Shown here in pieces: positions 1-6,683 of a DNA stretch of 8,117 nt; within the stretch, counting starts at the first letter, position 1, and every line of letters begins with the position of its first letter. The stretch is taken from contig SHLU01000105.1 of assembly GCA_004282995.1 (NCBI GenBank), forward strand, positions 1 through 8,117. Direction: 5' to 3'. The translations under genes were made by a program, and so were the position numbers. The DNA is from Sphingomonadaceae bacterium (GTDB taxonomy: Bacteria > Pseudomonadota > Alphaproteobacteria > Sphingomonadales > Sphingomonadaceae). The notes beneath the pieces were generated by a model that worked only from the letters and a program-made list of their open reading frames with translations, had not been told where the DNA came from and searched no databases.

Positions 1-152
1 GTCGAGTTCATAGTAAGATTGCTGACCGACCCCCCGATATGCGACATTCTTGCAACAGATTGATGTGTTTGCCAGCTTGCCACTGTCTAGGGGAAAAGTT
101 AGATGGGGGGCTCTTGGTGGCTCCAATTCGCTATTAGAAGGGGAATATTGTA
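1..152. other. Upstream region of the OmpA gene, no gene recognised
   Basis: No gene is recognisable here. The only open stretches are short and resemble nothing I know. The segment should hold the promoter and leader of the OmpA gene, but I could not find a -35/-10 pair that fits well: TTGCAA at 50-55 and TTGCCA at 77-82 have no convincing -10 partner at 16-18 nt. The only clear signal is a Shine-Dalgarno sequence, AAGGGGA at 138-144, eight nucleotides before the ATG at 153. Confidence 0.5.
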
Positions 153-1268
153 ATGAGGAATCTCGTCATCGGAATGGCGATGGCCTCCACGGCCCTTGCA
201 TCGCCGGCTCTCGCTCGTGATGATGCTTGGTACGTTGAGGTCGACGGCGGTGTAATGATCGTCGAAGATATCGATCTTAACATCAATGGCAACACTGACG
301 ATTTGACCATCGCAACCGACGAAGGATTCGATTTTGGCGGCGTCGTTGGTTACGACTTCGGTCCGGTTCGCCTCGAAGCTGAAGCGAGCTATCGCGAAGC
401 TGCCATCGACGAAGTCGCTGTCGGAAATGCTGGTTTTCCGGCCGCCACCGCCAGCGCGCGATCCGGCATTTACCCGGCTCGCGGTGATGCCAGCGCTCTG
501 AGCTTCATGGTCAACGCTCTGGCCGACTTCGGTCCGGACGATGGCCTGCAGGGCTTCTTCGGTGGCGGGCTGGGCGTAGCCCGTACCGACATCAACGCTC
601 GCATCCAAGAACGTGGAGAACCCGGTCTTGACGATTCGGACAGTGGTTTCGCTTGGCAGATCCTTGCCGGTGTCCGCGCTCCGCTCAGCGATCGCTGGGA
701 CATTGGCCTGAAGTACCGCCTCTTCAACGTCGACAGCGTCGAGCTGATTGATGGCGCAGGCCGTACTGTGGACGACAACTTCCGATCGCACTCGCTCCTT
801 GGCACGCTGACCTACAACTTCGGCGAACCGCCGGCACCGCCGCCGGTCGTGGCTCCGCCGCCGCCGCCGCGCCCGGCTCCGCCGCCGCCGGTAGTAGCTC
901 CGCCGCCGCCGCCGCCGTGCAACACCGGCCCGTACATCGTGTTCTTCGAATGGGACAAGTCGGACATCACGGCTGATGCGGCCAACATCCTGAACAACGC
1001 GGTCACGGCCTATGCCAACTGCGGTACTGCTTCGGTGATGCTGGCAGGTCACGCTGACCGTTCCGGTCCGCAGACCTACAACGTCGGCCTGTCCGAACGT
1101 CGTAACCGTTCGGTCCGCGCATACCTCGCCGGTCGCGGCATTCCGGAAGCCCGGATGTCGTCGGAAGCGTTCGGTGAAAGCCGTCCTCGCGTCCCGACCG
1201 CCGATGGCGTTCGCGAACTGCAGAACCGTCGCGTGGAAATCTCTTACGGCCCCGGTTCGGGCATGTAA
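153..1268 (+). CDS. OmpA-family outer membrane protein (beta-barrel plus peptidoglycan-binding domain)
   Basis: Predicted 371-residue outer membrane protein that tethers the outer membrane to peptidoglycan. Residues 1-21 form a signal peptide ending in Ala-Leu-Ala before Arg-Asp-Asp. Residues 24-224 look like an eight-stranded OmpA-type barrel, with alternating hydrophobic strands ending in aromatic residues (for example ...TLTYNF). Residues 226-255 are a Pro-rich linker with a repeated PPVVAPPPPP unit. The OmpA C-terminal domain runs from about 258 to 366; Asp302 and Arg317 match the diaminopimelate-binding Asp and Arg of E. coli OmpA, inside the family signature DRSGPQTYNVGLSERR. Cys256 and Cys290 could form a disulfide, which is an inference. 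The start is the ATG at 153, preceded by AAGGGGA with 8-nt spacing. A strong terminator follows 24 nt after the stop, so the gene is probably monocistronic. The family assignment is secure; any specific porin or virulence role is not. Confidence 0.95.
   Translation: MRNLVIGMAMASTALASPALARDDAWYVEVDGGVMIVEDIDLNINGNTDDLTIATDEGFDFGGVVGYDFGPVRLEAEASYREAAIDEVAVGNAGFPAATASARSGIYPARGDASALSFMVNALADFGPDDGLQGFFGGGLGVARTDINARIQERGEPGLDDSDSGFAWQILAGVRAPLSDRWDIGLKYRLFNVDSVELIDGAGRTVDDNFRSHSLLGTLTYNFGEPPAPPPVVAPPPPPRPAPPPPVVAPPPPPPCNTGPYIVFFEWDKSDITADAANILNNAVTAYANCGTASVMLAGHADRSGPQTYNVGLSERRNRSVRAYLAGRGIPEARMSSEAFGESRPRVPTADGVRELQNRRVEISYGPGSGM
828..917 (+). repeat. Duplicated Pro-rich linker inside the OmpA gene
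   Basis: A low-complexity run of CCG codons encodes residues 226-255. It holds two near-copies of a PPVVAPPPPP unit (residues 230-239 and 245-254) separated by a short Arg-Pro-Ala-containing spacer. Such CCG tracts can expand or contract by slippage or recombination. On the opposite strand the tract creates a spurious poly-Gly or poly-Arg reading frame. Confidence 0.85.
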
Positions 1269-1292
1269 GCGGTCCACCGCAAATATTTCGGG

Positions 1293-1322
1293 AAAGGGGT
1301 CGGAGCAATCCGGCCCCTTTTT
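1293..1322 (+). terminator. Intrinsic terminator of the OmpA gene
   Basis: A 12-bp stem pairs 1293-1304 with 1309-1320 around a GCAA (GNRA) tetraloop and runs into a T tract at 1318-1322. The stem contains one T-G pair (1300/1313), which is a stable G-U wobble only in the + strand transcript and an A/C mismatch on the other strand. This favours termination of the OmpA message. It lies 24 nt past the OmpA stop codon and 38 nt before sodC. Confidence 0.93.
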
Positions 1323-1331
1323 CGTTGGGCC

Positions 1332-1337
1332 TATATT
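1332..1337 (+). promoter_or_regulatory. Possible -10 element for sodC
   Basis: TATATT matches the consensus TATAAT at five of six positions and lies 23 nt before the sodC ATG, just after the OmpA terminator. A start of transcription near 1344 would leave a short leader. The -35 position would fall in the right arm of the terminator and has no good match, so the promoter would have to be weak, activator-dependent or read by another sigma factor. Confidence 0.3.
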
Positions 1338-1360
1338 CTGGCTTACGGAGAAGAACCGAC

Positions 1361-1885
1361 ATGAAAGTTCCGGCCCTTGTTACCATCGCCGCATTGTCAC
1401 TTGCAGGATGCGACACGATCGGAAGCATTCCGACCGAACGGATTGGCAGTGCCCGACTAACCCTGTCCAATGGTGTACCCGCAGGAACGGCCCAGTTGCT
1501 CGGGAGCGGGTACACCGTGTCGCTAACGATCGCGGTGACCGGCCTAACGCCAGGAAAACATGGGTTTCATCTCCACACGACCGGCCTTTGCGACCGTCCC
1601 GATTTCACGTCGGCTGGCGGCCATTTGAACCCTGCCGGCGCCGGGCACGGCTTGGACGATGACGACGGCAGCCACTTGGGCGATCTGCCCAACCTGGTCG
1701 TTTCTGGTTCGGGGACCGCAACGACGACGGTCGAGCTTCGCGGAAGCCGCGCATACGTCCTCGACGCGCTGTTCGACAACGATGGAACCGCAGTGATCAT
1801 CCACGCCGATCCCGACGACGGAAAGACCGACCCGTCCGGGAATGCCGGTGCGAGGGTTGCTTGCGGGGTGCTCGTGGCCGCCTGA
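1361..1885 (+). CDS. sodC: Lipoprotein Cu,Zn superoxide dismutase
   Basis: Predicted 174-residue periplasmic superoxide dismutase that converts superoxide to hydrogen peroxide and oxygen. All metal ligands are in place with family spacing: His70 and His72 in HGFHLH, bridging His88 in GGHLNP, His96, His105, Asp108 and His148. Cys77 and Cys168 fit the conserved intrasubunit disulfide, and Arg165 in GNAGARVACGV fits the active-site arginine. The N-terminus has a short hydrophobic signal and a lipobox Leu14-Ala15-Gly16-Cys17, so the mature enzyme should be a lipoprotein anchored at Cys17. I chose the ATG at 1361 because it begins this signal and GGAG (1347-1350) lies 10 nt upstream; the longer frame from 1325 would spoil the signal sequence. 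The gene sits between two hairpins and is probably transcribed alone. Confidence 0.94.
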   Translation: MKVPALVTIAALSLAGCDTIGSIPTERIGSARLTLSNGVPAGTAQLLGSGYTVSLTIAVTGLTPGKHGFHLHTTGLCDRPDFTSAGGHLNPAGAGHGLDDDDGSHLGDLPNLVVSGSGTATTTVELRGSRAYVLDALFDNDGTAVIIHADPDDGKTDPSGNAGARVACGVLVAA

Positions 1886-1886
1886 A

Positions 1887-1925
1887 CTGATTCGCAAAGG
1901 GATGTAAGAACCCCTTTGCTATCAG
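1887..1925. terminator. Hairpin between the convergent sodC and MFS genes
   Basis: An 8-bp perfect inverted repeat, GCAAAGGG (1894-1901) with CCCTTTGC (1912-1919), is extended by an outer CTGAT/ATCAG pair (1887-1891 with 1921-1925) across a small internal loop. It occupies the whole gap between the sodC stop and the MFS stop and even overlaps the MFS stop codon (1922-1924). Its position suggests a bidirectional terminator. There is no clear T tract on either side, so efficiency is uncertain. Confidence 0.6.
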
Positions 1926-3532
1926 ATTCTCTCGCCGACGTTCCTTGCTCGCTCGACAACACTCGCGGCGGCGGACGGCACCAGAACGATCGCACCTATC
2001 AAGAGCACAAGGCCGACCGGCGCTGCCCAAAGCGTCGCCAGCATCCCAGTCGCCAGATCGTCCCCATTTTTCGCCGAGACCAGCCCTGCGGTATAAGGGC
2101 CCAGCGCCAGACCAACCAGCGTCGTCGCGAGGAAGAATGTCGCTGTCGCCACCCCTCGCATGCGGGGAAGCACCAACGCTTGGCTCGTCGCCGCTGCGCC
2201 GCCCAAAGCGCTAGCAGCACAGAACTGGGCCGCTACCGCAAGGATCAGGAACACGGTCAGGTCGCTGGTCGTAAACATGAACCACATGATTGGAACTGGA
2301 GCGAGCAATCCGAACATAGTCACCAGGATGCGACCATACGGAACCCGCGTGAAGAAAAAATCGGCCACCCGGCCTCCAGCTATCACCCCCAGGAACCCTG
2401 CCACGGCCGTCGGCATGCCAAGCCACCACCCGAGCTGGATCTTGCTGATCTCGAAGACCCGTTCGGCATAGGGCGCACTCCAGTAGCTGGTCGCGTACGC
2501 CATAAAGGCGACGATGCCGTAGCCAAGGATCGTGCAAAGAAAAGCAGGCGAACCCCAGGTCAAGGCGAAGGTCGCTGGGTCACGCGAACGCAAAGCTGCG
2601 GCCCAGCAATAAATCGCGTAGTAACCGATAGCGAGCAAGAACCACTGGTCGGATATAGCTGCGACGATCGCGCCCTCGCCCGAACCAACCAACCCGGTCA
2701 TAATCCAGGCCGCCAGGAACGCGCCTATAAAGACCGCGACGTTCAGCGCTAGCGCCGCAGCACCCCTGCGCGACGCGCCAATGAATGTGAGCGGCGGGAT
2801 GATCTGGAACAATTCATCAAAAAATTCGCGAAACGGATGTGCAACAGGCTCAGATGGAATGCCGTCGATCAGACCGCGCACCGGCTCCTTCAGCGTGACC
2901 ACCCACAGTGCTAGTAACAAGCCGGGTAAGCCTACTGCGATGAACGCTGCTTGCCAGCCAACCAGCCCCATCGGGCCGCCTCCCGGATAGGTCTCGTTCC
3001 ACCATTCCAGCGCCACAGCGCCGATAAGGATGGACATACCGCCGCCGAGATAGAGGCCGGAGGAGTAAATCGCGAGAGCTGTCGCCCTCAGGCGGGCGGG
3101 AAACCAGTCAGAAATCAGCGAGTAAGCCGACGGGCTCGCCGTCGCTTCGCCAACTCCCACACCAATCCTGGCCCCGGTCAGCATGCCGGCGTTCTTCGAG
3201 AAGCCCGACAGGACTGTCATCGCCGACCACAGGCTGAGCCCGATCGTCATCAGTCGCACTCGGTGCCAGCTATCGGCCAGTTTGCCGAGCGGGATGCCGA
3301 ACAACGAATAGAAGATTGCGAAGGCGGTCCCGTATAGAAAACCGAGGTAGGCATCGCTCACGCCAAGATCGGCTTTGATATCGTTGGCGAGGATCGAGAG
3401 GATCTGGCGATCGATGAAATTGAGGATGTAGATCAGGACCAATACACCGAGCGCGTACCAACTGTAGGCTGGCACCGGTGCGTTGGGGTCTGGCTTGGCA
3501 TTCGCCACTGGCTGTTCAATGCTTGTCGTCAC
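1922..3532 (-). CDS. MFS transporter, spinster-like, with extra central membrane segments
   Basis: Predicted 536-residue inner-membrane carrier of the major facilitator superfamily. The first helix carries YILNFIDRQILSIL (35-48), typical of spinster-like bacterial members. The motif A loop between helices 2 and 3 is Gly83-Lys-Leu-Ala-Asp87...Arg91-Val-Arg93, and helix 4 has GARIGVGVGEA (120-130). The protein is roughly 100 residues longer than a standard 12-helix MFS protein; the excess lies near 250-325 and contains two more hydrophobic segments (about 258-282 and 295-315), suggesting 14 helices. The start is a GTG at 3532 with AGGGAG seven nucleotides upstream. It follows queC by 12 nt and is probably co-transcribed with it. 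The substrate cannot be read from the sequence; spinster relatives move lipids, sugars or organic acids. Confidence 0.88.
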   Translation of the reverse strand: MTTSIEQPVANAKPDPNAPVPAYSWYALGVLVLIYILNFIDRQILSILANDIKADLGVSDAYLGFLYGTAFAIFYSLFGIPLGKLADSWHRVRLMTIGLSLWSAMTVLSGFSKNAGMLTGARIGVGVGEATASPSAYSLISDWFPARLRATALAIYSSGLYLGGGMSILIGAVALEWWNETYPGGGPMGLVGWQAAFIAVGLPGLLLALWVVTLKEPVRGLIDGIPSEPVAHPFREFFDELFQIIPPLTFIGASRRGAAALALNVAVFIGAFLAAWIMTGLVGSGEGAIVAAISDQWFLLAIGYYAIYCWAAALRSRDPATFALTWGSPAFLCTILGYGIVAFMAYATSYWSAPYAERVFEISKIQLGWWLGMPTAVAGFLGVIAGGRVADFFFTRVPYGRILVTMFGLLAPVPIMWFMFTTSDLTVFLILAVAAQFCAASALGGAAATSQALVLPRMRGVATATFFLATTLVGLALGPYTAGLVSAKNGDDLATGMLATLWAAPVGLVLLIGAIVLVPSAAASVVERARNVGERI

Positions 3533-3539
3533 CCAGTAT

Positions 3540-3545
3540 CTCCCT
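3540..3545 (-). promoter_or_regulatory. Ribosome binding site that fixes the GTG start of the MFS gene
   Basis: On the minus strand AGGGAG lies seven nucleotides before the GTG at 3532-3530. Its first A is the last base of the queC TGA stop codon. A ribosome terminating on queC would therefore stand on this site, which supports coupled translation of the two genes and the non-ATG start. Confidence 0.7.
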
Positions 3546-4249
3546 CAGACCGCCGGTGCATCGGCGGGATATTTCAAACCGTCAACGAGGCCGGCATCCG
3601 CGAACCCCTTGCGACGAAGACGGCAGCTATCACACGCCCCGCACGGATCGCCTTCTGGCAACGGATCGTAGCAGGACCAGCTCAGGGCTGAATCGAGCCC
3701 CAGCCGATTCGTTTCGCGCGCAATGTCGGCCTTGCTCATGTGCTGGAGCGGTGCATGAATGCGGAAGGGAGAACCTTCCTCGACACCTGCCCTGGTCGCA
3801 AGGTTGGCCGTTTCCATGAAACTCTGGATGAATTCGGGCCGGCAATCAGGATAGCCGGAATAATCGAGGGCATTGACGCCGATGAAAATGTCGTGTGCGC
3901 CCGAAGCTTCAGCAAAGGCGGTTGTCAACGACAGGAATACCAGGTTGCGGGCTGGCACATATGTCACGGGAATATCGTCGCCGATCCCGTCCTTTGGAAC
4001 ATCGATATTGTCGGTAAGTGCTGATCCGCCCAGCGCGCGCAAGTCGACCGAAAGCTCGACATGGCGAGCAACCTGTAACCGGGTAGCTATCGCTCGGGCG
4101 GCCTGCAATTCGACAATGTGGCGCTGGCCGTAATTGATCGTAAGGGCGTGCAGGACGAACCCTTGCTCGCGCGCGAGTCCCGCTGTGACCATCGAATCGA
4201 GGCCGCCTGAAAGCAGGATCGCCGCGGCCCCAGGTGAATCTGACTGCAT
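3545..4249 (-). CDS. queC: 7-cyano-7-deazaguanine (preQ0) synthase QueC
   Basis: Predicted 234-residue cytoplasmic enzyme that uses ATP and ammonia to turn 7-carboxy-7-deazaguanine into preQ0, a step in queuosine tRNA modification. The PP-loop ATP-binding motif Ser14-Gly-Gly-Leu-Asp-Ser19 is at the N-terminus. The zinc site is complete: Cys193, Cys203, Cys206 and Cys209 in the C-terminal CYDP...CGACDSCRLR segment. The internal sequence VPARNLVFLSL (98-108) and GVNALDYSGYPDCRPEF (124-140) are also typical of QueC. Length is normal for the family. The ATG at 4249 has no strong Shine-Dalgarno sequence, so the exact start is slightly uncertain, though it places the PP-loop where expected. No queD, queE or queF is visible in the window. 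The MFS gene follows in probable operon. Confidence 0.96.
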   Translation of the reverse strand: MQSDSPGAAAILLSGGLDSMVTAGLAREQGFVLHALTINYGQRHIVELQAARAIATRLQVARHVELSVDLRALGGSALTDNIDVPKDGIGDDIPVTYVPARNLVFLSLTTAFAEASGAHDIFIGVNALDYSGYPDCRPEFIQSFMETANLATRAGVEEGSPFRIHAPLQHMSKADIARETNRLGLDSALSWSCYDPLPEGDPCGACDSCRLRRKGFADAGLVDGLKYPADAPAV

Positions 4250-4260
4250 CGGGATGAGCT

Positions 4261-4292
4261 AGCGCAAAGGTCGCCCCTTCCCAAGCGCAAAG
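4261..4292. repeat. Direct repeat upstream of queC
   Basis: The 9-bp word AGCGCAAAG occurs at 4261-4269 and again at 4284-4292, 23 bp apart (about two helical turns), within the 46-bp gap between the DUF3617-like gene and queC. Whether it binds a regulator is unknown; it may be chance. Confidence 0.4.
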
Positions 4293-4295
4293 TGC

Positions 4296-4703
4296 TTAGC
4301 GGCATTTGCCTGCCCGGCGACCTTCGGCTGTAAAGGAAAACGGGCGGCCTCCGGCGATCCCCTGGGATTCGATCTGAACCAAACCGTTGCTTTCCCGCCG
4401 GATGCTGGTGCGGCCATAACCATCGCCCCGGCAAGTGTATTGCACCGTCACCATGTCATCGCCGTCCTCAACGACAAACCGGTTGCTGGGCTGATTTGGA
4501 TGGCGCAGTTGCAGCAGGTCCCGCCCGCTCCGCACGCACAGACGGCGCGTCGGTACATCTTCGCGGTATCGGATTTCCCACTCACCGCTCTGCAGCCGAT
4601 CAAGCATGGCCAGCGTAGGCGCTTGCGCTTCGCTGGGGACGGTGAGTGACCCGGCCATCATGCAGGCGACAACCAGCGGGCGGATGAACGAAGTTACTGT
4701 CAT
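4296..4703 (-). CDS. Small secreted protein, DUF3617-like
   Basis: Predicted 135-residue exported protein of unknown function. The N-terminus is a signal peptide with a hydrophobic core (residues 6-22) and likely cleavage after Ala-Gln-Ala28. The mature part contains a GEWEIRYR stretch (40-47), a TVQYTCRGDGYGRTSIRRE segment (86-104) and a terminal Gly-Lys-Cys, resembling the DUF3617 proteins common in sphingomonads. Mature cysteines are Cys56, Cys91 and Cys134, an odd number, so at least one would be unpaired. I chose the ATG at 4703 because AGGA lies seven nucleotides upstream and the signal peptide starts there; the open frame continues upstream into hslO but that part has no export signal. 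It lies 85 nt after hslO and 46 nt before queC, on the same strand. Family membership is by resemblance from memory. Confidence 0.78.
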   Translation of the reverse strand: MTVTSFIRPLVVACMMAGSLTVPSEAQAPTLAMLDRLQSGEWEIRYREDVPTRRLCVRSGRDLLQLRHPNQPSNRFVVEDGDDMVTVQYTCRGDGYGRTSIRRESNGLVQIESQGIAGGRPFSFTAEGRRAGKCR

Positions 4704-4788
4704 TCCACTTTCCTGAGCTCGCGACCCGCCCCGGACCGCCGATAGGAATACAATATTTGCAGCAATGTGAACAGGCGAGGCGAATATA

Positions 4789-5694
4789 TTACAATTCGAT
4801 CGCGAACTGACGTGAACAAAAGGCGCAGTCGACGGCGATGACGCCATCTTCATTGCGCATCTCCTGGCGCTCGCTTTCCGGGAAGCGTCCCAGAACATCG
4901 CGGTAATGTTCGACCGAGCAGCGGCAGCCGCGCACCAGCCTCGCTCCTCGCTCGACCCTTACCTCGTCTTCTTCGTGGAACAGCCGCCACACCAGCGCTT
5001 CCATGGTCAGGTCGTGGTCAAGTAATTCCTCGTGCCGGATGCTGCCCGCCAAAACCGACACGTGTTCCCATTCCGGGTGGTCCAGGCGAACATGAAGGCG
5101 TTCGCGCCCATGCTCGCCATCAGGCAGATGCTGGACCAGCAATCCCGCAGTGCGCGCGCCATCCGCGCCCGAAGATACCGCTACCCGAATGAGGGTCGGA
5201 AGCTGTTCCGATTGTGCAAAATAGCTTTCGCATGCTTCGGACAAGCTCTCTCCTTCAAGCGGCACTACGCCTTGATAACGTCCGTTCTTGCCCTTCATGT
5301 CGAAAGTAACGGCGAGATATCCTTCGCCGAACAATGCGTGAAGACCGGGATTGGCGCCGACCGTTTCGAGCCGGTCTTTGTCAAAATCGACATAGCCGCG
5401 GACTGCCCCGGCCTTATAGTCACACACCAGAAGTTTGACGATTCCGCCCTTGGTCTGGGCCTGCATCGTCATTTGCCCTTCCTCATCCTTGATCAGGCTG
5501 CCGATCAACGAAGCGAGGACCAGTGCCTCTGCGAGCAGAAGGGTAATGGCGGGGGGGTAATCATGCGCCGAAAGGACGGTGTCGAGCACATCGTCCAAGC
5601 GCACAACACGCCCGCGCGCATGGCGCGATGCGATGGTGAAGTTCAGCAGCTGGTCTTCGCGGGTCTCGCCGTCATCGATCAGATATTCGCTCAT
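4789..5694 (-). CDS. hslO: Redox-regulated molecular chaperone Hsp33
   Basis: Predicted 301-residue cytoplasmic holdase that is activated by oxidative unfolding stress. The C-terminal redox switch is complete: Cys257-X-Cys259, 30 residues, then Cys290-X-X-Cys293, matching the CXC-X(27-32)-CXXC zinc motif whose oxidation releases zinc and unfolds the linker. Upstream sequence shows the Hsp33 fold features, such as LLLAEALVLASLIGSLIKDEG-like helix (about 52-73) and GGIVKLLVCDY (83-93). The ATG at 5694 is preferred; a TTG ten codons upstream (5724) is the only extension and adds residues not expected in the family. No strong Shine-Dalgarno is seen. It follows argF by 59 nt on the same strand, an order I recall from other alphaproteobacteria, so it may be partly transcribed with argDF. 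Confidence 0.95.
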   Translation of the reverse strand: MSEYLIDDGETREDQLLNFTIASRHARGRVVRLDDVLDTVLSAHDYPPAITLLLAEALVLASLIGSLIKDEEGQMTMQAQTKGGIVKLLVCDYKAGAVRGYVDFDKDRLETVGANPGLHALFGEGYLAVTFDMKGKNGRYQGVVPLEGESLSEACESYFAQSEQLPTLIRVAVSSGADGARTAGLLVQHLPDGEHGRERLHVRLDHPEWEHVSVLAGSIRHEELLDHDLTMEALVWRLFHEEDEVRVERGARLVRGCRCSVEHYRDVLGRFPESERQEMRNEDGVIAVDCAFCSRQFAIEL

Positions 5695-5753
5695 GGCGCG
5701 CCATATGGGCAGTCGCAGGGGCAAAAATAAGGGGTCGCCAATTTGCTACCGCT

Positions 5754-6683
5754 TCAGAGAATGCCGAATGCCCACAGCAGGATTGATTTTTGCGCGTGGA
5801 TGCGGTTCTCGGCCTCGTCGAAAACGACCGACTGCGACCCTTCGAAGACCTCTTGCGAAACTTCGTCGCCGACATGGGCGGGCAGGCAATGCAGGAATAT
5901 TGCATCGCCCTTAGCCTGAGCCATCAAGGGTTCGTTGACTTGGAACGGTGCCATCGCCGCAAGTTTCTCTGCCGCATGTTCCTGCCCCATCGATACCCAG
6001 GTGTCGGTGATCACGACATCGGCTCCGCGCACGGCCTCGTCCGCACTGGCAGTCAGGGTCACCTGCGCGCCTCCGGCACGAGCCCGGGTAACAAATTCAT
6101 CATGCGGCGCGAAGCCGTCAGGGGTACCGACCCGGACATTGAATTTCATCAGGCCAGCGGCTTCGAGAACGGAATGAAGCACGTTGTTACCGTCGCCGAG
6201 CCAGGCCACTTCAAGACCGGGCAACGCCTTGCCCTGCTAGATGATGGTCAACAGGTCAGCAACAATCTGGCAGGGGTGCGAACGGTCGGTCAGGCCGTTG
6301 ATGACAGGCACGCTGGCGTGCCGCGCCAGATCTTCGATCTTGGCATGGTCGTCGGTCCGGATCATGATCGCGTCGACCATCCGGCTGAGCACGCGGGCAG
6401 TGTCGGCAATGCTTTCGCCGCGGCCCAATTGCATCGAACCGGCCTCCATGATCATCGAACTTCCGCCGAGTTGTCGGATGGCGACATCGAAGCTGGCGCG
6501 GGTCCGCGTCGAGCTCTTCTCGAAGATCATCGCCAGCACGCGCCCTGCCAGTGGCGCGTCTGCGTCGGGCTGCCCCTTGGGCCAAGCGACGCGGGCTGCC
6601 TTGCGATCCAGCGCATCGCCAATCATCGCGGCGATGGCATCGCCGCCAGCATCACCAAGGTCGAGGAAGTGCCGCACTGCCAT
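5754..6683 (-). pseudogene. argF: Ornithine carbamoyltransferase, interrupted by an in-frame TAG at codon 149
   Basis: This enzyme makes citrulline from ornithine and carbamoyl phosphate in arginine biosynthesis. Read through the stop, the frame is 309 codons, a normal length. The N-terminal domain has the carbamoyl phosphate motif SSTRTR (57-62) and HPCQ (136-139). After the stop the same frame resumes with GDGNNVLHS (163-171), DTWVSMGQE (227-235) and HCLP (265-268), the ornithine-binding and catalytic segments. The TAG (6239-6237) sits where relatives have Glu in LLTIIE, so one G-to-T change (GAG to TAG) explains it; there is no indel and no decay elsewhere. The ATG overlaps the argD stop (TGATG), implying translational coupling. 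As written, only a 148-residue fragment lacking the ornithine domain would be made. Sequencing error, recent mutation and suppression are all possible. Confidence 0.9.
6237..6239 (-). other. argF: Premature amber codon in argF
   Basis: The + strand CTA at these positions reads TAG in the argF frame, directly after codons for Leu-Leu-Thr-Ile-Ile and before Gln-Gly-Lys-Ala-Leu-Pro-Gly-Leu-Glu. Both flanks are conserved OTCase sequence in the same frame. Confidence 0.95.

Noticed and set aside
99..1277. 392-codon open frame on the minus strand opposite the OmpA gene
   Set aside because: It is the mirror of a GC-rich gene: Arg-rich repeats come from the CCG linker, and there is no recognisable domain, while the + strand frame is a clear OmpA protein.
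1916..2752. 278-codon open frame on the + strand opposite the MFS gene
   Set aside because: Composition is rich in Arg, Gln and His with no hydrophobic core or domain; it is antisense to a convincing membrane protein.
3545..4249. A full preQ0 or queuosine gene cluster around queC
   Set aside because: No queD, queE, queF or tgt is present among the neighbouring genes in this window.
4704..4898. Upstream extension of the DUF3617-like frame into hslO
   Set aside because: The extension overlaps the end of hslO and would bury the signal peptide; the ATG at 4703 has a good ribosome binding site.
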